Shown here: positions 12,455 through 22,632 of the stretch, one piece after another
Layout: the number at the start of each line of letters is the position of its first letter
Numbering within the stretch: position 1 is the stretch's first letter
Assembly (NCBI GenBank): GCA_947034895.1
Contig: OX344762.1
Span: forward strand, 250,501 to 314,500
DNA length: 64,000 nucleotides
Origin: Rhytidiadelphus loreus
Lineage: Eukaryota; Streptophyta; Bryopsida; Hypnales; Hylocomiaceae
Direction: 5' to 3'
Position numbers and translations under genes: made by a program
The notes under the pieces: generated by a model
What the model was told of the DNA's origin: nothing
The model's database searches: none
What the model saw: only the letters and a program-made list of their open reading frames with translations

Positions 12455-14333
12455 ATGGCGGTAGTAAATACTTGGTATACGGTAGCAGTCCGGAAACTTA
12501 GTCCGGTTATTCCCACGGATCCGGCCCACGTGAGGCAGTTAGAGGACAACTTGAAGGTGATAGGCTATGTAGGTTTTCTGAAGAAGCCCTGGAATGTCTA
12601 GAGTGATGAGGTCCTGAGAGAGTTGGCGGAGGGCGCACCGAACCAGTACGATTAGACAGTACGCAGACATCTGGACCAATGGATGGAGCAACTCTGGGCG
12701 GAAGTTTACAGCTTTCCGGCACACAGAGATGGATTCGCCACACGGACGGATCAGTACCACTTGCACAAGTTCTTGAACCCGCCACACGCGAAAGAGGGGT
12801 ACTCGATCAAGGACTGCTAGGACGAGCGACATAAGCGGCTGCTCCAGTTCCTGCTCCCAATCATGTATCTGAATAAGAATTCCCGAGTTACGGTCACGAT
12901 GGCCAACACCATCTTTGGGGCACTCCAAGACCAGCTCGTGCACTGGGGAAAGGTTATGGCCAGTGTCGTAGGAAGGTGTATCGGGAATCTAGCGAAGAAC
13001 AAGCCAAATCCCTTCAGCACCTACCTATTCCACATGTACCAACACTGGGAGCTATTGACGGAAGAGGAGGCGACGGATTACGAAACCGGATTGGTGATGC
13101 TATAGTGCAACTTCTCGGATGACGAGGATCCGAAGACCCAAGAATTAGAAAACGAGGAGGAGGACGACAAACCGGAGGTGAAGGAAGAAAAGGTGGAGCT
13201 AGAGGTGAAGGATGTGAAGCCGGAAGTAAAAGAAGAGAAAGAAGATCAAGAGGAGGCATCTGCAAGCTAGAGATGGAAGTCTACGGATCCGGCAGCCAGA
13301 GGTAAACTTCCGGGACCTTCCCTCATGCTGAATGTGAAGACCTACTGTAGGAAGGACTATGCTTCTTCAATGCCAGAGAAGAGTGGATTCGGACCGTGAA
13401 GTTGTATCACGACCGGCTCGCCGACATCGTGCTGGGATCATCGGACGTGATGAAGTGTGATCCGGAGAAGCTGGTGGACGTGCTGAAGGCGCTATCTCCA
13501 GAGAAGGAGTGGGACGACATGAGGACGGAAATCCGGAACCTAAAGACGGACCGGGAGGAGCTGTCCTCCAAGCTCAATTAGACGGAAGGGGAGCTGCACC
13601 AGTCCTAGTAGACAACCCAGAAGGCCTACCGGGTGATGCAAATGTTCCAGAAATGGATGGTGAGCCCCGCCGACCTATACAACAAGGCAGCCATGTACGA
13701 AGAAATGAAGAGTTCCTTTGCACCCTTCACCAACACCAAGATCGTCTGAGTTATGGTGGAGATGGCCGGTCGGATGGAGACGTCTCTGAAGGAGTTCCGG
13801 GCACTGATGGCGAACATGGATCCAAACAAGCCCCTTGACTTCGGCGGCTTTCCGGAATTTCCGGATCTCATCGGAACCCCACTACCGCGACCGGAAGTCT
13901 CACCAGCAAAACGTACGGGTCAGTTTGGATCACTGATCAATATCGTGACCGGAGGACAGAGTCTCCCATTTCAGGATCCGGGGATCCCAGTCCGGAGTAG
14001 TTTGGATGTCCGGATCGAACTTGTGCAGAATCTAGCACGCACGCATCCGAAGCAGTTCGAGGAGATTACAGTCCTCTGCCAGAACCAGCTCCTAAACCGG
14101 ATCCTATACACATAGAAATTTTAGAGGAGGTGGAGGTGGAGGAGGATCCGCAATCCCTAGACAAGGCGGACAGATCTCTGGTCCATACGGATGACACGGA
14201 GTCGGATAGTCCCCCACCTCGGAAGACCTTGATTGACACCCGGGCGTCCCTCCGAACACCACAAGGGAAGGCAAACACCCGGGGACAGTTAGGGTTCGAT
14301 AGCAGTTCCAAGAAACAGTGGAAGGGAAAATAG
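12455..14333 (+). pseudogene. gag-like gene of copy 1, decayed
   Basis: This frame starts at an ATG that directly follows the nested insertion and runs parallel to the gag-like gene of copy 2 (19489-21390). Similarity is clear throughout: the start MAVVNTWYTVAVRKLSP, the block RVTVTMANTIFGALQDQLV, and the end TRGQLGFDSSSKKQ. It has several in-frame stops (for example TAG after GFLKKPWNV), so it cannot make the full protein. It retains Trp (TGG) in LKKPWNV, where copy 2 has TGA, and this fixes the ancestral codon. Its promoter has been separated from the start codon by the 5.1-kb insertion. Confidence 0.8.
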
Positions 14334-15072
14334 GTAGTTTAAAAGTTAGACTAGTAGTTTTTGCAGTTGCTAATTTTGTATGACTGGATTCCGGGTCTTC
14401 ATGCAGAACCCGGATTCCGGATTTCTAGGCTTTTCATTTAGTTATCTTATCTTACCGGATTTTCAGGGTTGTTTAAGATTGGATGGAGCAATTCTTATCG
14501 CGAGATTTCCAGCATGTATTTTTCATTTAAAAGGGAGGGCACGCATGTGGTCCCTCATTCCTTTTCTTGCTATTCCGTTTTTGAGTAGTAAATATATTTT
14601 TGCATTATCTGTCTTTTGGTGATGGATGAGATCCAAATCTGATAGTGAGTTCAGAAAGTAGTAGAATCCGGGAAAAAGAGTGAGATTTGGAAAGATTTAC
14701 ATTAAACTAGATAAGAAGGAGTTTAGAACACCCTTCGGGGTTCCCTAGGACGATATTCTGTGTCATCTTACCACATAGTTGTGGATAAGAGCGCTTACTA
14801 CCATACTGCGCTTACGACAAGGAGGAGAGATTAGGGAGCGCGATTAGATTAGTGGTGCTAATCACGCATGCCTAGGAGATTACAACCTATTGAGAGTGCA
14901 ATTGAGAGGAGTTGTTGGTGAGAGATTGAGCAAGACGAAGTTAACTTGGGGTGGGGTGGGGTATGAGACATGTGGCTAGGAGAGAAGTGAGGTAGTAATC
15001 CACAAGTGAGGACGGATGCCTAAGCTAAATCGATCTAGGAATGCCGTCAAATCGAATGCACCTTAGGTAGAG

Positions 15073-15444
15073 GTGAAGTTGAGAAAGGTGACGCTCGTTC
15101 AACTAGTTAGTGACAAGAAGAGGGCAGAATTGGTAGAAGATTTAACAACGATGGGATGCGAGGATTTCCATGGGAAACCCTGGAGCTTCAAGAACGAAGC
15201 CATGGTCCGGGAGCTTAATGATGGAGCCCAGAATCAATTTTTGAACACGATCCAAGCAATTTTGACCTCGTGGATGAACAACATCTGGTGGAGCGTGTAC
15301 GAGTTTCACACGAGTGGCACTCCTCAGACAAAGTCAAGGGACGACTACCTGAAGGGGAGAGTCGTAGGATCGGCCAACGCTAAGGACGGATTTGTTGTGG
15401 GAGATTTCATCAATGCAAGGGATAGACAAGGTTGTCTTGTCTGA
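15073..15444 (+). pseudogene. Fragment of a third, diverged gag-like gene
   Basis: The 123-residue frame aligns by eye with the N-terminal part of the gag-like proteins. Shared features are TMGCEDFHGKPW against LGCAGLLKKPW, VRELNDGAQNQ against LRELAVGAPNQ, a WMNNIWWSVYEF block against WMEELWAEVYGF, and ANAKDGFVVGDF against PHAKEGYAIKDC. A stop lies just upstream and the frame ends early. There is no second half. It is a relic of a related element whose ends I could not identify. Confidence 0.55.
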
Positions 15445-15599
15445 CATATTTTTGGATTTAGGCGTCGTGTATGACGTCTGACGTTGCGTGTCGTGTGTCA
15501 CCAAGTGTCGAGTTTACTTGACATCGCGTTGCGGAGGGGTAAAAAAATTTATCCCATGGTAAATAGATTTTGCCTACGTGGTAGGGCTTTGGAATTGAC

Positions 15600-15990
15600 A
15601 TGGACAGCCAACGTGGGCGACTGTGGGTGTGGGCGTGTGCAGGTCTGCCTTGGGCAACCTCAGGTGGAAAAATTGAGGCGATTGCGGGTTTTGGATTGCA
15701 GGCGACTTCGGGTGAAGGGGCGACTATGGGTCAGGGGCGCTAGGGCAACTTCGTATTTAGAGGCGACCTCAGGTGGAAAAAATAGAGGCGACTGTAGGTT
15801 TAGGGTTGAAGGCGACTACAGGTGAAGGGGTGACTGCGGGTGAAGGGGCGACTGCGGGTCAGGGGTGCTAGGGCGACTTCGGGATTAGGGGCAACCGCGG
15901 GTCCAAGTAGGGGCGACTTCTAGTTATAGGGCGACTACATGTCGGAGCAGTAGACGGCGACTGCGAGTTCTAGGGCGACCTCAGGTGAAG
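15600..15990. repeat. GGGGCGACTGCGGGT-type minisatellite
   Basis: At least fifteen imperfect copies of a GGGCGACT(G/T)CGGGT motif occur at spacings of 15-40 bp. The composition is strikingly G-rich compared with the surrounding AT-rich DNA. No coding function is supported. Confidence 0.65.
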
Positions 15991-16045
15991 GGAGAGGGCG
16001 ACCTTGTCGTACGCGTAGTACTGTAGTAATAGGGTTGACAGGGCG

Positions 16046-16071
16046 TCCGGACGTCCAGCTGGACGTCCGGA
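16046..16071. repeat. 26-bp perfect palindrome
   Basis: The arms TCCGGACGTCCAG and CTGGACGTCCGGA are perfect reverse complements with no spacer. It stands at the outer edge of the CGGACGG tract. It may be a protein-binding or hairpin site. Confidence 0.8.
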
Positions 16072-16453
16072 TGTCCAGAGTCCGCGGACGCTGACCCCAA
16101 GACGTCTTTTGACATATCTGGCGGTAGATGGCGTCCGACCACTGGACGGGCGGACGGCCGATTCTTCCGACGGTACAGGAGCGGACGGCCCGACGAAACA
16201 GAAGCGGATGGGCCGACAATACAGGAGCGGACGGCCCGTCGGATCAGAAGTGGACGGCCTGACGGAATAGAAGCGGACGGCCCGACAGAACAGGGGCGGA
16301 CTAGCGATCGGATGTCCGTCTGCCCGTCGGGGGCCCGTCCGCTTTTGACGGTGACCGTGCGATGTGACGGACGCCAATTTTCCACCACTCGATCTTGCCG
16401 TCCGCCTGTGTGTCGTCCGATGCTCCCGTACGTGGATTCATGCCGTCCGACTG

Positions 16454-16461
16454 TATAAATA
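16454..16461 (+). promoter_or_regulatory. TATA box (TATAAATA)
   Basis: TATAAATA follows the CGGACGG tract and stands about 170 bp upstream of the ATG at 16629. This is a plausible core promoter for that gene. GCTCTCCGCT, the reverse complement of AGCGGAGAGC just after the box, also occurs near the kinase promoter at 43.3 kb. Confidence 0.5.
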
Positions 16462-16628
16462 GCGGAGAGCACGGCTTATTTTGCCACAATCGTTTCCCTT
16501 GCGGAGTGGGTGATCTAGTGCCTAAGGCTCTATGCGCCTCTTCTGTTTTGGTGTGCAAATGAGTGTGATCAAATCCTAAATTGTTTCAAGTGTAAGTGCG
16601 AATCATTAATCATTTAAGCAAGCTTACC

Positions 16629-17729
16629 ATGCCTCGCGATAACAAATCGAAGTCCAGTAAGAAGGGCAAATCCCAAGACATAAATTGGGATGATTGGGAC
16701 AACCAAATGTGTGTAGCTGAACCGGGTTGGGAAGAAGAACCCAAAAAAACTTGGGATTGCACAACGTGCAAGAAGTACATCAAAATGACGCACTTCTCCA
16801 AAATGTGATCCAGAGAACGCGCAGAGGTGCAAGTTCGTCGTTGGGAAGGACAAATTTCCACATGCCAAAGTAAACACTTTGTTCATCGATACGAGGAAGT
16901 AACACATTCAGCTCAAATACAGGACTCCAAACCAAATTTAATGAACTATTCCAACATGACCATGGTTTGGGCGGAGATTGTACTCCACAAAGATGTAGAT
17001 TGGCGCACAATTTACGGAAAAGATGTTACCCACTTGAATCGCAGTGATGCGGTACTTTATACCAGTTGGACTGGACCGAGCGATTGCATGCCAGAGTGGT
17101 CTAATCGAGGCCAGTTTGGATTTCCACCGGTTGTATTGCCGGATGCAGAAGATGAATGGTCAGGTGATGATGATGAGAAAGACACTCCAACACCCGCGAG
17201 GATGGAAGAGAGGCACGAGCGTACAGAAGATCGGGAGGACATTCAATACCAACAAGAAATGCGAGAGGCAATGCAAAGAAGCCTAGAGGACCGTGGTCGA
17301 CAATATGGCCATCATGGGGTGTACAGACCCGATCGTGGTGCATATGGCTCGCAAGATACACGAAGTATTTCACACTACGATAATGACCCTCAATGAGGGT
17401 ATCACAACTCAAGGACAAGCCACGGAACCACGCATCATTTTGAAGGTAACCAGGGAGGCTCCCAATACAACTTTACGTCTACTGGAGGTGGTTCTCATGA
17501 ACCTCAAGGAGGCCCTTCTTATGGCGGTTCAACTCAAGGAGCATCTACTCACAATGATTCAATTCCTCCTCCAACTTTTGGAGGTCCATACCAAGGACAT
17601 TATGGACAAGCAAGTGGGCAAAACAGATATGGAGACGACTACTATGGCGGAGGACCATTTCTCAATGTTTATAGGTCTAGTGGTACAAGCCCAAGCCAAA
17701 AAGATGACACCGAATCAAAATCTGAGTGA
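16629..17729 (+). pseudogene. UIM-like, G/Y/S-rich protein gene with two in-frame TGA codons
   Basis: One reading frame runs from ATG 16629 to TGA 17727 but is broken by TGA at 16806 and 17394. Coding character continues past both. The product would be about 366 residues. It has a lysine-rich start, a CxxC pair (WDCTTCKK), a W/Y-rich middle, then QQEMREAMQRSLED, which matches the ubiquitin-interacting motif pattern (acidic, xAxxxS). The tail is Gly/Tyr/Ser/Gln-rich and low in complexity. Both stops could be CGA to TGA changes, which is typical of methyl-CpG deamination. I do not recognise the family. It is either a recently dead gene or one read through or recoded. It converges on the kinase-like gene downstream. 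Confidence 0.55.
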
Positions 17730-18753
17730 AGTAGATTGGACTATTGGACATTTGTAAGATTGTAGTTGTTGTCTCACAATACAATCAAGTGATTGTAAAT
17801 TTGTAATCTCTTGCCACATAATATAGAAAGTGACAAGCACGGTACAAAGATGTTGGCTCTTAACAAATAGTATTTTCCTATTTGTAAATTATGAATAAAA
17901 TATATTGTAATTAAGCCCTAAAGCCCTATGGTTGTTTTTAGAAAAATGGATTTGTTCGGACCACTTCTACTTTATATACCGTAGAAAAACATAAACATCA
18001 ATTTCTGGGGGGAATTTAAATAAAGTATGTTGTACATAACTTATTTGAGAGCATGGCCCCAAAATTTCAAAATTTTTGACCGCATGGATTGAAAGATATG
18101 GCATTCTAAGCACTGCATTTGAAATTGAGAACGCCTTTAATCTCAGACAAAATTTCAGTAAAGAATTTTTTACAAATTAAAATCTGCAATTTTGGTTTAA
18201 TTTACAAGACCACAACCCAATTATGCTTTGGAATTTTAATTTCATTTAGGGTTCTAGAATAATGAACGGAAAATTGATTCAAGGAGTTTGGCACTTAAGC
18301 TTCTCCTAAACAAAATCAACTTCGCAAAACAACATATTGTATAATTGTATTATTTCAATACAAATGGTGTTGTTACTTGGTTGCCCCCCAATGAAAATTT
18401 GGGGGATTCTCTTGCATGTGCCATACACATTTACACGATAGATCATACAATTTAGCACACCACCTTGCCAACCTAGGTGGCTAGGTACCCAACAATCCAA
18501 CATCAATGATACATCAAGAAGAAGAACTCCAAGTCTACATTTCTCATCCACCCGAAAAAGATGTTTTGTATTTAAATAGTTTGTGTTCCGAAAAATACAA
18601 AATGTTCAAAACGGAAAGCCAATTTCACATATATTGGCATACATTGATGGTGCATATATAGTCTATAGTTAGCACACATAGTAAAGTACATCTTCACTGA
18701 TACATTTATCGATTACTTCTATAATCTATAGTACTATGTAGCACACTCATATA
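17730..18753. other. Intergenic stretch between convergent genes
   Basis: No gene is supported. It lies between the 3' ends of the UIM-like gene (+) and the kinase-like gene (-). AATAAA-like signals occur near 17893. The short frames are not credible. Confidence 0.5.
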
Positions 18754-19064
18754 TTAATATGAGTGACGGAAGTGGTCATCTGGAATAGGCCAATTGTAAG
18801 AATTAGTAAATCGTTGGATGATTTCGGAAAAACTTCCGCACTCCGCAATCACTGGATTGCAAAGGCGATCTAAGTAGAGGTGAAATTCCCTTGCCAAATC
18901 GTGGTGGCTAAACCTCGTATGTCCTTCATTTTCACGATGAAGGGATGTGTAGGCCTCTGACATGCATAGTTTGTTGATCCGTTGAGCTATTCGACCAACG
19001 GCATATTCCTCCGATTTACGTGACAAAGTTGGATTCATTTCCACATCCGCATCTTTGCGGTGCA
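18754..19064 (-). pseudogene. Kinase-like gene, 3' part (split by insertion)
   Basis: This is the C-terminal end of the kinase-like protein whose 5' part is at 41968-43148. The frame enters at the GTGCA target duplication as ...HRKDADVEMNP, continues with SEEYAVGRIAQRINKL, and ends at TAA 18754-18756. When the inserted 22.9-kb element and one GTGCA copy are removed, the sequence ...SIAYVH joins RKDADVE without loss of frame. The region would follow the activation segment in the kinase C-lobe. The break makes the gene non-functional in its original form. Confidence 0.75.
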
Positions 19065-19378
19065 TGTCGGAATCCATAATAGCTTAGTACAGACCTTAAT
19101 AGACTAAGAAAAATTAAAATAGATCAAATTTGAAAAAAATTAGTTTAGGCATAAACTAGCGGAAACAAATAAATACTTAGAATTAGTTTAGACTTCGATC
19201 CGGAACCTATACGGAAGCATGATGGAACTTGGCATCCGGGTGGACGGATTCAGGAGCCGGAACGCAGGATCCCGGAACGTAGTCATTAAATTCAGTATCT
19301 TGCGGCGGTAGACTAGGGATACGTTACGGTGTTCCGTAGCCTGCGTTCCCGTTACAGTGAACGTTCGGCGCAGGATTT

Positions 19379-19388
19379 CTATATAAAC
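19379..19388 (+). promoter_or_regulatory. TATA box of gag-like gene, copy 2
   Basis: TATATAAA about 110 bp before the ATG at 19489. The corresponding site in copy 1 is TATATATA. Confidence 0.5.
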
Positions 19389-19488
19389 CTAGTTCCTCCT
19401 CATTTCTCGCCCTCTTTCAGTCGCATCTGGCTGATAGTGAAAGAAAGTGTGGTGAGTTAGGGTTACCGCGATAGGAGAGGTGAGACGG

Positions 19489-21390
19489 ATGGCAGGGGTT
19501 AGTACGTGGTATATAGTACCGGCCCGGAAGATCAGTCCGGTATATCCGGAAGATCCGCTGCACTTGCGACATTTAGAGGACGATTTGGTCGTTTTAGGTT
19601 GTGCAGGTCTGCTGAAGAAACCCTGAAACGTCCAGAGTGACCAGGTGCTCCGGGAGTTGGCAGTAGGTGCTCCGAACCAGTACGACCAGACCGTACGTGG
19701 GCATTCGGACCAGTGGATGGAGGAGCTATGGGCGGAAGTGTACGGGTTCTCCCAAATCGGAAGCGGATTCGCTGCCCGGACGGACCAGTACCACCAGCAC
19801 AAGTTCGTGAACCCACCACACGCAAAGGAGGGCTATGCGATCAAGGACTGCCGGGACGAGAGACACAGGCGGCTGCTCCGGTTTCTGCTACCGATCCTGT
19901 ACCCAGATAAGAGTTCCCGGGTTACGGTAACCATGGCCAACACGATCTTCGGGGCATTTCAGGACCGGGTCGTGAACTGGGGCCAGATCGTGGCGAGCGT
20001 GGTGGGGCACTGCACCGGGAACTTGGCGAAGAACAAGCCGAACCCGCTCAGCACGTACTTGCTCCACCTGTACCAGCACCGGGAACTGTTGACGGAAGAC
20101 GAGGCGACAGATTACGAGATCGGGCTCATCATGCTCCAATGTAACTGCTCTGACGACGAGGAGCAGGAGACGCAGGAGTCTGAGGATGAGGAGGAAGAAG
20201 CCAAGCCGAAAGTCAAGCCGGAGATCAAGGAAGAGAAGCCGGAACCGGATCCGAAGCAGACACAGAGGGAGAAGGAGGAACGGGAGCAGGCATCGGGAAG
20301 CAAAAGATGGAAGTCTACACTTCCGGCTGCCAGAGGTAAATTTCCGGGTTCCTTTCTCATCCAGGATAAACAGGAGTGGGAAGGACCCCGCTTCTTCGAG
20401 TGCGGAGAAGAGTGGATCCGGACCGCGAAGGATTACCACGACAGGCTCACGGAGATCGTACTCCGGTCTGCGGAAGTGGTGAAGTGCGAACCGGAAAACC
20501 TGGTGGACGCGCTGAAGGCGTTACCGGCCGAGTCGGAATGGAACAAGATGAGGACGGAAATCCGGAATCTGAAGACGAAACGGGACGCGCTCAAGGGGAA
20601 GCTGATCTGGACGGAAGAAGAGCTGCACCAGTCTCAAGGGGCGACGCAGAAGGCATACCAAGCGTTCCAGACCTTCCAGAAATGGATGGTCAGTCCGGCG
20701 GATCTCTACCACAAGGCGGCACTGTATGACGAGATGCAGAAGACGTCCGCGGCCCTCACCAATACGAAGATAGTCCGGGTGATGGTGGAGATGTCCGGAA
20801 GGATGGAGGCATCGTTGAAGGAGTTCCGGTCCATGATGACGAACATGGATCCGAACAAGCCACTCGACTTCGGGGGATTTCCGGAAGTTCCGGATGTCAT
20901 CGCAACTCCGGCAATTCAACCTCCCATCTCACCCATCAAACGGACAGGTCAGTTTGGGTCACTGATCCACATTGTCACTCAAGGGGGGCCTTCATCCGGA
21001 TTTCTGGGGCAGGATATGCCGGTCCGGAGCAGTTTGGATGCCCGGATCGACCTTGTCCAGAATCCGGCACGGACGCATCCGGAGCAGTTCGAGGATATCG
21101 AACCACCTCCACCAATGCCCTTACCTACACCAGATCCCATCGAGATATCGGAGGAGGCGGAAGCAGAGGAACCGGAAGCAAAAGAAGCAGAAGTGGTGGA
21201 AGATCCGAAGTCGTTGGAGAAGGCGGACCGGTCTCTCGTCCATACGGACGAGACGGATTCTGACAGTCCTCCGGTCCGGAAGACGTCGATCATCACCCGG
21301 GCGTCCTTCCGTACACCCCAAGGCAAGACTAGCACCCGGGGGCAGTTAGGATTTGACAGTAGTTCGAAGAAACAGCGGAAGGGAAAGTAG
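19489..21390 (+). pseudogene. gag-like protein gene, copy 2, one TGA near the start
   Basis: From ATG 19489 the frame encodes MAGVSTWYIVPARKISP and on to LLKKP. It meets TGA at 19624, then is open for 588 codons to TAG at 21388. Copy 1 has TGG at the TGA position, so this is a Trp-to-stop change, or the shorter frame from the GTG at 19645 is used. The product (about 633 residues) has an N-terminal conserved domain, an acidic Glu/Lys-rich linker, coiled-coil-like helices around EIRNLKTKRDALKGKL, and a Ser/Pro/acidic C-terminal tail ending SSSKKQRKGK. No CCHC knuckle or enzyme motif is present. It resembles a gag or plant-transposon structural protein only in general character. Confidence 0.65.
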
Positions 21391-22081
21391 ATAGTTAGAC
21401 TGATAGTGTTTTTAGTTATCTTTTTGTTAGACTTAGAGTTCCGGATCTCAGTCAGAACCCGGATTCCGGATTTTCAGGGGTAAGTTTCAGTTAACTTATC
21501 CACCCGGACTTTTAGGGCAGTTTAGGATGGTGTTTAGTGGCACTTTCCGCGGGTTTTACGGCATGTTGTTTTGCTTATAAAAGGAAGGGACCGCTTGTGG
21601 TCTTGGATTCCTTTTCTTGCTATTCCCTATTTTGAGCAGTAAATATATGTGTGCATTTTTATTGTCTTTTTACTCATTGCCTTAGTTTTCTTTGTGGGTC
21701 CTTGGTTTCCTGTTCTTTGGGAGTTTGAAGGTTGTTTGGGCGCTTGCTTGAAGGTTTTGGCTATAGAGTAGAGAGGTGGTAAGGATGAGTCCGGTTTCAG
21801 GGTTTCCCGGGTCTGTGAATTGTGTGTTGTCTAGGGAAGCAGTTCTAGCGTGTGTAGGAAGTTGTGCGGAGTCCGGCGTTGGTGGTGTGGGTGCGAGTCC
21901 GGAAGGCCAGGGAGGGTTCCGTGCGGAGATAAGCAACCGTCTGTGGAAAAACCCCGCTCACTCGGAAAGTTCCGTCCGTCTGTAAAACACAAGTTGGAGT
22001 GCTAGTACCGGACCCCGTCTCAGTTTCCGGGTAAGTCTTGTATTTGTCGTTGTAGCAAGGAGAGTCGGGTTGTATTCTGAG

Positions 22082-22132
22082 CAGGGTTGCTATTTTGTGA
22101 GCCTGTGAGCGTGAGCGTGTGAGCGTGTGAGC
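22082..22132. repeat. Left terminal inverted repeat of the MULE
   Basis: It starts CAGGGTTGCTATTTTGTGAGC and continues with four GTGAGC repeats. The inverse is found at 41483-41548. The repeated TGTGAGCG units could be transposase-binding sites. Confidence 0.7.
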
Positions 22133-22632
22133 ATACAATTTTTTCTGTTGGAAATTGATGAAGTACCTATGACCGTGGAAATTGGAATGAGGACTACACC
22201 TCACAATATATGATGGGAAAAAATAAATTGTGATTTAAATTTTCTGATTGTAGAGTAACTGAATCCATTATCAGTGAAATTCATTGCAAATTTTATTGAC
22301 ACTATGTTAGGGTATTTATAAAGAAAAAGATAATTAGTCTACAAATCACAATTGCACTGAAATCAGGCTATTTATTTTTGGGGTTGATGATGTGAATTTC
22401 ATCCATAAAAATAAATTGTTCATGATGTTTTTTTACATACTGAAATATAGCTTGTAGAATGCAGTTTTTGATTCAACAAAAGATTTGGATCAGGGTTTAG
22501 GGTATGAAGTTGTACCTCTAACTATTTGTTCTTGATCAGGATTATGTAGATAATTCTAATTGAAGTACACAAAACAACGTACAATAAACAATAAAATAAA
22601 AATCAACGCCTGAAAACAAACAAAAAATAGAG

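Larger units (their letters stand above)
6882..14819 (+). mobile_element. TGTCG...CGACA element, copy 1 (AGGAG duplication)
   Basis: The element opens with TGTCGGAATCC at 6882 and closes with TACGACA at 14819. It is flanked by the 5-bp direct repeat AGGAG (6877-6881, 14820-14824). A second copy at 19065-41967 has the same ends, so the limits are supported twice. TGT...ACA ends with a 5-bp duplication are typical of retroviral-type integrases (LTR retrotransposons, Ginger-like transposons). I could not find long terminal repeats by comparing the first and last 400 bp. It carries one gag-like gene, no visible polymerase or integrase, and a nested insertion (7310-12453). Without that insert it is about 2.8 kb. 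It is non-autonomous. Confidence 0.8.
16040..16470. repeat. CGGACGG-rich tract upstream of UIM-like gene
   Basis: The stretch contains many copies of (A)GCGGACGGCCCGAC(A/G) in about 21-30 bp units, plus the 26-bp palindrome at 16046-16071. It ends at a TATA box (16454) that precedes the gene at 16629. Similar CGGACGG tracts occur at 43355-43630 and 45105-45395, each also next to a TATA-like sequence. This suggests a promoter or terminal-repeat module of one element family. Confidence 0.55.

Noticed and set aside
6882..14819. Direct long terminal repeats for the TGTCG element
   Set aside because: The first ~420 bp and last ~480 bp of copy 1, and the matching parts of copy 2, show no direct similarity beyond the 5-bp inverted ends.
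15935..16472. Minus-strand frames of 94-163 codons over the CGGACGG tract
   Set aside because: Arg/Pro/Ser-rich peptides arise from the tandem repeat. A promoter or repeat explanation fits better with the downstream TATA box.
19888..20919. Long minus-strand frames (132-183 codons) opposite the gag-like gene
   Set aside because: These are shadows of the GC-rich plus-strand coding sequence, with low-complexity Leu/Arg composition and no equivalent conserved in copy 1.
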